From Lineus longissimus (lineage: Eukaryota > Nemertea > Pilidiophora > Heteronemertea > Lineidae): 64,000 nucleotides of DNA. Position numbers and translations under genes: made by a program. Positions within the stretch are counted from its first letter, which is position 1, and each line of letters opens with the position of its first letter. Shown in pieces: positions 55,500 to 64,000 of the stretch. Location of the stretch: the NCBI RefSeq assembly GCF_910592395.1, contig NC_088324.1, forward strand, positions 12,674,953 through 12,738,952, in the 5' to 3' direction. The notes under the pieces are model-generated. The model saw only the letters and a list, made by a program, of their open reading frames with translations. It had not been told where the DNA came from and made no database searches.

Positions 55500-58400
55500 A
55501 ATTGCATTGATCCCTCAAAAGATTGTTGGAGTGGCTCTATTAAATGTAACAAAAATATCCAACACCTGGTATTCTAGTTACTGTAGGTTAGCTACTGAAG
55601 TGAACTTTTTGTTTTCACTTTTAAAAACCTGTACGACTTGCCGCACTGAAGGTCCCTCCAGAGATTGTTGGACTGGGTCAATTAAATGTGACAAAAATAT
55701 CCAACACCTATTTACAAATGAAGTGAGGGGTCAGCCTTTTGGTGTAACTCCATATAACTGTCTGGTGATATCGCTCTGGGCTTGTGACATTCTGATCGGT
55801 CTGAAATAATCATTGTCGCCCATCCCTCAATTTGAGGCCTGTGCCCCGATGGTGGAGTTGAATGGCGAAATCAAAGGGGCATGACGGCGGTTAAACCTAT
55901 TGCGAATGGGCAGCATCACAACCAGTTCTGAGATCTGGGGGTGGTGTAGGATATCTGGTTGCCACGCACACATCTCCTGAATCTGCGGTGGGTTGGTACC
56001 CCACGCTACGTAAGGGGAGGTTCTGGGTAAGACTTGGTCCACGTGAATAGGTAATACCTGAAAGATGAGAAGTTGCGAATGGTCGCCTTAGAATATGTCC
56101 TTTGACCAGCTAGTGCTAACCCGGTCACTGTCTCCAGGTCACCATACCTTGGTCAATGAGCGGGCGAAGAACCCAATGGCTCCGTCAGGAGTACATCGTC
56201 AACTTCAGCCCGTAGTCAAACCGGTGCACGCACAAATATCTTAGCTGAGAGTAGGGGACGTACTTGCTTCTCATCGGGGTAATACAGTACCACTGTATAC
56301 AATGACCCCATTTTAGTTGGATTTTACTGAGGAGTGGACGATAATGAGAATTTCAGGCCAGTCCGATTGTCACCAGTTCAGAGGGCGATTACCTGATAGT
56401 TATGTGGCATTCCATCAAACGGTGAACTCTTTCACATCCTTTGTAAATTAGTGTTGCTTGTCACATGTCACATTCAATGGCTCATTTGAGGATAGTTTCT
56501 GTGATTCTACTTTACCATGAGCAGGCCCATTAAAACCTAAACTGTGTAGTTTGTGCTCTGTAGTATGTGATCTAAAAAGTTGTAAATCTGGTTATTGGAG
56601 AAAAGATTGTACAATGGAATATCCGCGGGATACCCTAATCTGAGAACCAAGAGGCAAGACGCTGTTAAAGAGCCAATTAAGTGCTGCCAGGAAAGCCCCG
56701 AGCCAAAGAAAAAGTGTAGGCTAATGAAACTTTGGGAATCCTAAGCCTACAGGTACCCTACTTGATAAAAAATAAATTTATTATGTAATCATTTATGACA
56801 TTGTAAGAAATCGTCGCCTTGATAGCAGTATGGTTCACAGTCTACCATGCCAGGATTTTTTATTGTACTCTTGTTATGCCGTCAATACAATAGAGCGGGT
56901 ACAGTGTACATTGAGTCTGCACTTCATACACTGTGTACAATCGCACTTGTTTGTTATTCCTGCCGTATCATGTAGCCTTGCGCAAATAGTGCAATCAAAA
57001 TTGTTTTAAAAAGGCATGATATTGCCCAAAGTTGTAAATTCTTGTTTGAAATCTGCCAATTCAAGCAATGAGATAGTGGTACTCTGCCTATCTGTACTAT
57101 AAAAAAACCGACGGTTATCGCGGCTCTTGGCTCTAAGATTAGGGTGTCCCAATTAATATCCACACCTGGTATTCTTTAGTTACTGTGTAGTGACCTTTTT
57201 GTTTTCACTTTTAAAAACATATGCGATTTGCCGCACTGAAGGTCCCTCCAGAGATTGTTGGACTGGGTCCATTAAATGTGACAAAAATATCCAACACCTA
57301 TTTACAAATGAAGTGAGGGGTCAGCCTTTTGGTGTAACTCCATATAACTGTCTGGTGATTTCGCTCTGGGCTTGTGACATTCTGATCGGTCTGAAATAAT
57401 CATTGTCGCCCATCCCTCAATTTGAGGCCTCAGTGCCCCGATGGTGGAGTTGAATGGCGAAATCAAAGGGGCATGACGGCGGTTAAACCTATTGCGAATG
57501 GGCAGCATCACAACCAGTTCTGAGATCTGGGGGTGGTGTAGGATATCTGGTTACCACGCACACATCTCTTGAATCTGCGGTGGGTTGGTACCCCACGCTA
57601 CGTAAGGGGAGGTTCTGGGTAAGACTTGGTCCACGTGAATAGGTAATACCTGAAAGATGAGAAGTTGCGAATGGACGCCTTAGAATATGTCCTTTGACCA
57701 GCTAGTGCTAACCCGGTCACTGTCTCCAGGTCACCATACCTTGGTCAATGAGCGGGCGAAGAACCCAATGGCTCCGTCAGGAGTACATCGTCAACTTCAG
57801 CCCGTAGTCAAACCGGTGCACGCACAAATATCTTAGCTGAGAGTGGGGGACGTACTTGCTTCTCATCGGGGTAATACAGTACCACTGTATACAATGACCC
57901 CATTTTAGTTGGATTTTACTGAGGAGTGGACGATAATGAGAATTTCAGGCCAGTCCGATTGTCACCAGTTCAGAGGGCGATTACCTGATAGTTATGTGGC
58001 ATTCCATCAAACTGTTAACTCTTTCACATCCTTTGTAAATTAGTGTTGCTTGTCACATGTCACATTCAATGGCTCATTTGAGGATAGTTTCTGTGATTCT
58101 ACTTTACCATGAGCAGGCCCATTAAAACCTAAACTGTGTAGTTTGTGCTCTGTAGTATGTGATCTAAAAAGTTGTAAATCTGGTTATTGGAGAAAAGATT
58201 GTACAATGGAATATCCGCGGGATACCCTAATCTGAGAACCAAGAGCCAAGACGCTGTTAAAGAGCCAATTAAGTGCTGCCAGGAAAGCCCCGAGCCAAAG
58301 AAAAGGTTTAGGCTAATGAAACTTTGGGAATCCTAAGCCTACAGGTACCCTACTTGATAAAAAATAAATTTATTATGTAATCATTTATGACATTGTAAGA

Positions 58401-58985
58401 AATCGCCGCCTTGATAGCAGTATGGTTCACAGTCTACCATGCCAGGATTTTTTATTGTACTCTTGTTATGCCGTCAATACAATAGAGCGGGTACAGTGTA
58501 CATTGAGTCTGCACTTCATACACTGTGTACAATCGCACTTGTTTGTTATTCCTGCCGTATCATGTAGCCTTGCGCAAATAGTGCAATCAAAATTGTTTTA
58601 AAAAGGCATGATATTGCCCAAATTTGTAAATTCTTGTTTGAAATCTGCCAATTCAAGCAATGAGATAGTGGTACTCTGCCTATCTGTACTATAAAAAAAC
58701 AATGGTTATCGTGGCTCTTGGCTCTAAGATTAGGGTGTCCCAATATCCACACCTGGTATTCTATAGTTACTGTGTTAAGTGACCTTTTTGTTTTTACTTT
58801 TAAAAACCTATGCGATTAGCCGCACTGAAGGTCCCTCCAGAGATTGTTGGACTGGGTCCATTAAATGTGACAAAAATATCCAACACCTATTTACAAATGA
58901 AGTGAGGGGTCAGCCGTTTGGTGTAACTCCATATAACTGTCTGGTTTGAACTTGTGACACTATGATCGGTCTGAAATAATCATTA
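55500..58985 (+). repeat. tandem array of a ~1.59-kb unit (about 2.1 copies)
   Basis: Full units run about 55565-57160 and 57161-58743, with a third, truncated one at 58744-58985. A diverged short piece (GATTGTTGGAGTGGCTC..., 55508-55570) lies at the front. I counted only about 20 differences between the two full units, so the duplication is recent. The unit has no long open frame on either strand. It contains a hairpin (GGGGTAATACAGT/ACTGTATAC...ACCCC, about 56278-56311), a polyadenylation-like AAATAAATTT and a run of C/G-rich boxes. It is not recognisable as rDNA, snRNA or histone DNA. Confidence 0.9.
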
Positions 58986-60133
58986 CCGCCCCCTAAAGAC
59001 CAAAAAGCTAGCCACGCTGCCGATTGAAAAAGTTGTGCATGATCTGAATAAAAACTGAAATTGTAGAAGTATCATTTTGTTTGCTTTATTGTACAGCATG
59101 ACTATAGGATTGGAGCTGCAGAAAATGTCGTTACTGCATTTTAGGTGAAGTATATGCCTACCTGCAAGCTCCGCTCCTGTAAATGGTTTGTGCAAGAGTG
59201 TCTTTAAACTTAGTTAGTAATAGTTGCTGCCAGTTCTCTGGAAAAACTAATAAATAGAATTTCAAGAAAACTACCTTGAGAGCCCCTCCTAGTTGTGCCT
59301 TGCATACCTGTATTGTTTGCGCAAGATGAAGCCCAGAATTGTCCTTTCAACAAGGGCATGGCTGGGACCAGACCACAGCTGGTTGTGACATTTTCCCAGC
59401 CATTTATGGTGTCTGCACAAAGACGTTAAAACTGAAGCCCTCAGTCCCAGTACAAGTGCAGAACACCTGTTGCATGTTATCGATGTAATCCATACAAGTA
59501 GTGATCACAGCCTCCAAGGACAAGCATATTATTGTCATTGCCAGTTGAAGGCGGTTGTGGCCCCCTGGCTATGGACATCTTACAGTTGAGGCAATGCTGT
59601 GCCATAGGGGTAGTGGTGGTGATGGGGGATACCATACATGAAAAAAATCATTCATTTGTTGTGGAACACAACAAACTGAGACGGCTCAAATTGTCCCAGA
59701 TCTGCCCAGTCGAGATTTTGGGGAACGGGGTACACTAACAAGACTAGCTGTGCATTGTATGTCCACCAAAATCCAGCACCAGTTCATATAATCTTTTGAG
59801 GAACCAGCTCCAAGGAGACTCTGGACGCAATGAACTGGTCTCGCCTTGGTGCCTGGTACATCAAGGAAGGACAATCGGGATGACAAATGGACTGCACAGT
59901 AGTCTGGTCCTTAGATGTGACACTAATGTGTAGGTCTTGCCATCACTGCTTGGTGGTCTTGTCCGACAGGGACACCTAGGCTCTATTAACTAGCCTAGTA
60001 TATGAAAGTACAGAAAGGGCCCATAAAACCCCCAAGTTGTGTCTCATTACATGTGCAATAAGTCTGTCTATACAAAATGGCCTAAAAAGCAAGCCCAAAG
60101 CTGTGCACTATTTCCTTCATTGACTAAGGCGAC

Positions 60134-60220
60134 AGTGGTGCTATCTAGCGACAAATATTTGAACTGAAAGTTTTGAGCGAAGATTTCAGTTCTTCTATTT
60201 GCCGCGAGACAGCGCCACCT
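60134..60220. mobile_element. short MITE with GGTGCTATCTAGCG-type ends
   Basis: The left arm (AGTGGTGCTATCTAGCGACA... to GAACTGAAA, 60134-60169) and the right arm (TTTCAGTTC to GCGCCACCT, 60184-60220) are imperfect inverted repeats enclosing a 14-nt loop. The ends resemble the GTGGCGCCATCTAGC-type MITEs common in animal genomes. Confidence 0.75.
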
Positions 60221-60601
60221 TCGCTAAAGCTCATTTGACCCGCTGATCTTTCAAAGACACCGATTGTGACAAACAGCACACGAGTGTGATGTTGTCCATC
60301 TGAGGATTCCGGACAACTAGTTTAACCATGACTGAATGTCTCTTGTCAGTGTTTGTCTGAGGGACCTTGTTCTGAAATTTTTCATCTAAGGACAGCTGGC
60401 ATCTGCCACTGCCAATCTCCAAGAGGTTGTCAATCTAAGGAGCATCTTAAAATAGGTCAAAGCCTAAAAGGCTGAACTTTATTTTTGACTGGGGTGTTCA
60501 TGTTCAGTTTCACCATCCAAACTTGTGAGACTTCATCATATTTTTGAATGAACAGTCACTGATCCTGGTTCAAAGTGTACAGTGTTACATGGGTCTCAAC
60601 T

Positions 60602-60700
60602 CCCTGGGCAGCCCATCATGTCCTTCTAATTTGGTCTCCTTATGGCGAGGACGAGGGGAGGAACGAGGTCGGTTCCACTGCGTCCGAAGTGTACATGGGT
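60602..60700 (+). repeat. dispersed repeat (family of three copies), plus-strand copy
   Basis: CCCTGGGCAGCCC, TTTGGTCTCCTT, GGAACGAGGTCGG and CCACTGCGTCCGAAGTGTAC occur in order. It matches 17450-17523 in reverse and 4053-4135 directly. Confidence 0.65.
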
Positions 60701-62715
60701 CATGTTCGGGTTTTTTGATGGATATGTGACAAGGTCTGAATTATTTGACCTGGTGATCCTTTTTATCTCTACTCTTAGTTTGTGATGGCTTGTAAATTGT
60801 CTGTAAACCTTTTTGAAACAGATGAATATCTAAGATATGAAGCTACAGCATTCGGTTTTTTAGTCTTTTGAGAGGGAGAGACAAAAAACCTTCGGCTTTA
60901 ATGTACATGTATTTTGAGATGCTCCCTCACACTATTCAGCAGTTCAATTCTGTCATGGTCATTATCACCAGATATGGATTGTGACATGGCCCATTAATAG
61001 ACATTGGACTTGGTTTTGTCTCGCGCACAGACTGAAGATCATCACATTCCATATAAATACAGATTGTGACATTGTCTCCACTATAGATGGTCAGTGATTG
61101 TCTCCAACAGGGACAGAAATATTGAGACATGGTCTCCAATTGGGCTGGATTGGTTGTTACGTACAAGTATATACATCTTCTTCCCAGACAGGTGGAGTTC
61201 GAAGTTGTATCCAGGTCTTGAAAGTCTCATATACACTGTGCACTTGACTATCCCCCAGCCATTCTTCACATGAAGGAGACTGCTGTCTGTCTGGTTTATA
61301 CAGATGGTCCTGCCCTTCAATTTGCAGAAAGTATGCATGAGTGGCACGGCAGATCACACCCAATCAAACAAACTCATTTCCTTAGACAACTTTATTTTAC
61401 AAATGATATAGTACATAGAAAAAAAATACCAGTTGAGGTAAGTATGTTCTTTGAAGCCAAACTGACACCAGTAAATGTAAACCGTAAAGCTTTCCACAAG
61501 CCTTTTCCAAGGCAAAATAACTGAAAGGTATTCACTCACCCCCTTTTCCCAACTCCTACAAGTCCAACAAGCCTTTGTTGCCTGTCACTGGTATTTCGAT
61601 CTCATGCACTGGTGTGAGTGCGGTCAATCGAAAAAAAATCTATGTCTTCCCAAACCCCAACAATTGTTTTCATTGCATCAACGCAGCTGTCTCACTGAAA
61701 AAGAGGCAACGCTTCTTTCATACATTGTTAGGGTTATGACAAACATCAAGACTTAGTTTGACAAAAGAACCAAGTAAATCAGATCATATCCCAGGTAGAT
61801 TATCCCTAAATTCAACCAAGAACCATGTTCCCTGGATCATAGCCCAGACAGAGTATCCCTATATTCAACCTAGACCCTGGTAAACTAGCACATATCCCAC
61901 ATATATTATCCCTAAATTCAAAGGTTGAGCATTCACCAATTTCTTATAGTCTTTCAGCAAAATAAAAGAAGCCCCATTTCCCTGGTTTTCCAAAGATGAG
62001 TCCATTTTAATTCTCATCCAATGTGGGTGATTTCAAAATTGGTGCCAACAATGTTAACAAAACAGGTTTCAAGATGTGCATTACCAAAATATGTGTCACA
62101 CTTGGGTTTACACCAACTTGAAAATCCATCAGCGGATCAGATATTACATTTCTAGCATTTAAAAGCTTGGTGTCTGCCAAGTTCTGATGACAGCCACTTT
62201 CGAAAAACACCCTATTGTCCATTTACAAAGTCTGTGAGACTAGGATATCATCAATTGCTGACATATTGAACATGGAACAAACTTCAGAAGGCACTGATCA
62301 TGTAACAAAAATATGTGACTTAAAATACAAAATAAATGTGCAAGGCAAATTGGGGAAAAAGCTAGCCCATGTCATTTTTCTTTCTTCCCATACTCGAGAA
62401 TTGTCAATACGACAATACAACAAATTGGAAGGATTATATCGTGTTCCACTGCAGCTAGTTTTACACCAATTTACCTTACAGGTCCGATTCAACAACAACA
62501 TATTGAAATTCCTCTCGAAAAGAGTTACCGTAAATCACAACCAAAATATGAATTCACATCGCAATATCAAACTGTTTGTTTCACTGAACAAAAGACGACC
62601 AGTCAATTGCAAATAACAACATTCTCAAACATGATTTCCATATTTGTCTGTTATTTAAATTTAAAGAAAACCAATTATTCATCAACCTCCTTGATTGACA
62701 CCTTATTCATTTACA

Positions 62716-62721
62716 TTTATT
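62716..62721 (-). terminator. possible poly(A) signal of UCK
   Basis: AATAAA on the minus strand, about 690 bp past the UCK stop. It is the first canonical signal downstream; later ones exist (for example near 61389). Confidence 0.4.
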
Positions 62722-63405
62722 TACACAGGCGTTGAAATGATATGGGAACCTGGATTATTTTGCTTGTGATGTATTTTCCAACAGCAACACAAAGATGAGA
62801 TATCATTTCCTCGATCAACTAATATGACCATTTTTATCTAAAGGTAACGAAATTAACATATTTTATGTATTCGTTCTATAGAAACAATATAAATGCGGTG
62901 ACCAGGTTTTATGTTTTCAAACCATTTACGGACATTTCTGTGACCCTAAAATTCAAAAGGGAAGAGAGACTTCATTCCCTTAATGTCTAACGTACTATTA
63001 GTTCCTTTGTGTCTCAAAAAGACCCCACTATACTCCCATCAGAACTGTTCCTTCATATACAGCACCTTCAAATACTCTGACCATCCTTATAGAAATAAAT
63101 GTCTCCAAAATGACAAAGATTGAAAACGCCTTTGGTCCAAAAAAAACACTGATTATTAGTGTCTATGTTAACTTTTGATCTTAACTCATAAAATAATGCA
63201 AGGAATAAAACGGGGTTCAGAACATTTGATAGAGCAATCAAATCAATCTTAGTGCATAGACACTTGAACAGAATTTTTTTAACCCTCTTTATATCTTCAA
63301 CATTTTCTGTGTTTAGATCAAAAGTCAATAACAGAGACACCGAAAGCACTGATGAAATCTTCATGATTGAACGATTGTCAGTTGTCTTTTCTCCGGTCTT
63401 TTTAG

Positions 63406-63886
63406 CTAATGCGGCCGACTGCTTGAGAGTGATTCGGAGACATTTCTTTCACGTTTCTTTGGCTTAGACTTTGGTTTCAATATCTCCTGAATGTGCTGGA
63501 CAATCAGATCAATGGCAACTGAAAAAATATTAAGAGGATTATTCAAGCAGAATTAGAATGAAAATCACCTAGGTGTTGTTCATTTAGTACATGAAACCAG
63601 GGGAGGGAGGGAGTTCGTCAACCAGAAGTTCATTTTGCATGCAGGTGGAGGGGAGGGGTGGGGTGGGTTGGATTGAAAAGATGACGATTTGAACATCTTA
63701 ATTCACAGTAACATGTCTCTAAGTATGAAGGTAGAATTCAATATCCATGACAGTTTATTGATTTCAACATTTCACAATAAATCATAATTAGGTATGGATT
63801 TGTCAATTCAGCATTATTGTCAACTGGTGGCTCTTACCTTTGTTATCTGCACCCCTGGGAATAATGACATCGGCATATTTTTTTGT
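63406..63886 (-). CDS. uridine-cytidine kinase (UCK1/UCK2 type), last two coding exons
   Basis: Two exons join in frame: 63886-63838 (TKKYADVIIPRGADNK) and 63518-63406 (VAIDLIVQHIQEIL, then a basic tail ending SESLSSSRPH). Both match the C-terminal end of animal uridine-cytidine kinases, where KKYADVIIPRGADN closes the kinase fold; the final SRPH is also found in UCK2. The enzyme phosphorylates uridine and cytidine in the pyrimidine salvage pathway in the cytosol. The catalytic part (P-loop, lid) lies beyond the right edge, so the gene is partial here. Donor GTAAGA and acceptor TTTTTTCAG are good. It could be UCK1, UCK2 or their common ancestor; the tail favours the UCK2 side only slightly. 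Confidence 0.93.
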
Positions 63887-64000
63887 CTGAATAGCAAATT
63901 GACAAAAATAAGATACGAAAAACAACTGAGTACAACTTAGTTTTACAAAAATTTTAACTTTTCAACCTATGGCAGAGGCTGCAACATCTACTTGTGGGTT

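Larger units (their letters stand above)
58986..62700. other. noncoding, repeat-bearing spacer before UCK
   Basis: No exon is recognised. It holds a small MITE (60134-60220), the best copy of a three-member dispersed repeat (60602-60700), and loose repeats of TATCCCTAAATTCAA with CC(C/T)GG(A/T) spacing between 61790 and 61920. All open frames are short and unsupported. Confidence 0.5.

Noticed and set aside
56220-56330. Possible snRNA, 5S rRNA or spliced-leader gene in the array unit
   Set aside because: I compared it by eye with U1, U2, U4, U6 and 5S consensus features and found no match and no Sm site. A hairpin alone does not support an RNA gene.
55827-57511. Repeated ~70-codon frames on both strands of the 1.59-kb array
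   Set aside because: They are short, unlike any known protein, and their repetition simply reflects the tandem DNA. A retroelement protein was considered but no reverse transcriptase or integrase motif is visible.
1-64000. CRISPR array, operons, bacterial features
   Set aside because: Split genes, poly(A) signals and animal families make this a eukaryotic nuclear sequence. The tandem repeats present lack CRISPR repeat-spacer structure.

Overview
This is a nuclear chromosome segment of a bilaterian animal, most likely a marine invertebrate (lophotrochozoan-like; the phylum is not settled by the sequence). The evidence is GT-AG introns of ordinary animal size, animal-specific genes (ODF2/cenexin, TTF1, an IER-family immediate-early gene, a class A peptide GPCR, UBR7, uridine-cytidine kinase), many short inverted-repeat transposon remnants, a TTAGGG-type interstitial telomere repeat, and a strong excess of the palindrome TACATGTA.

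Layout. 1-15.4 kb: a gene desert with one tRNA-Asp(GTC) at 552-623, a MITE with terminal repeats and a target-site duplication near 4.2 kb, and an unusual density of perfect CRE sites (TGACGTCA). 15.5-16.3 kb, minus: an intronless IER2/IER5-family gene with a CRE and a CArG-like box in its promoter. 16.3-18.5 kb: nothing coding. 18.5-20.9 kb, minus: an intronless, full-length UBR7. It shares a 249-bp gap, start codon to start codon, with a plus-strand 14-exon gene (21.2-30.2 kb). I spliced that gene from the sequence; it encodes an N-terminal WW domain, a Q/H-rich stretch, RQPSPx repeats, three CUE/UBA-like helical repeats and a basic, disordered tail. I do not recognise this architecture. 31.6-32.7 kb, plus: an intronless FMRFamide-receptor-like GPCR. 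Its poly(A) signal lies about 40 bp from that of the convergent ODF2 gene (35.1-44.8 kb, minus, about 17 coding exons and a 5'UTR exon). ODF2 carries two in-frame exons that interrupt the vertebrate alignment. 45.9-51.1 kb, plus: TTF1, the Myb-type RNA polymerase I terminator protein, 11 coding exons. 51.1-62.7 kb: repeat-rich DNA with one weak three-exon gene candidate, a ~725-bp duplication, a 29-bp minisatellite and a recent tandem array of a ~1.59-kb unit. 63.4-63.9 kb, minus: the last two coding exons of a uridine-cytidine kinase gene that runs off the right edge.

The genes form no single pathway. They are ordinary housekeeping, centrosomal, nucleolar and signalling genes. Arrangements worth noting are two divergent pairs (UBR7 with the WW/CUE gene; ODF2 with TTF1) and one tail-to-tail pair (GPCR with ODF2). 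Exon models come from manual reading of splice sites and phase, not from transcripts.
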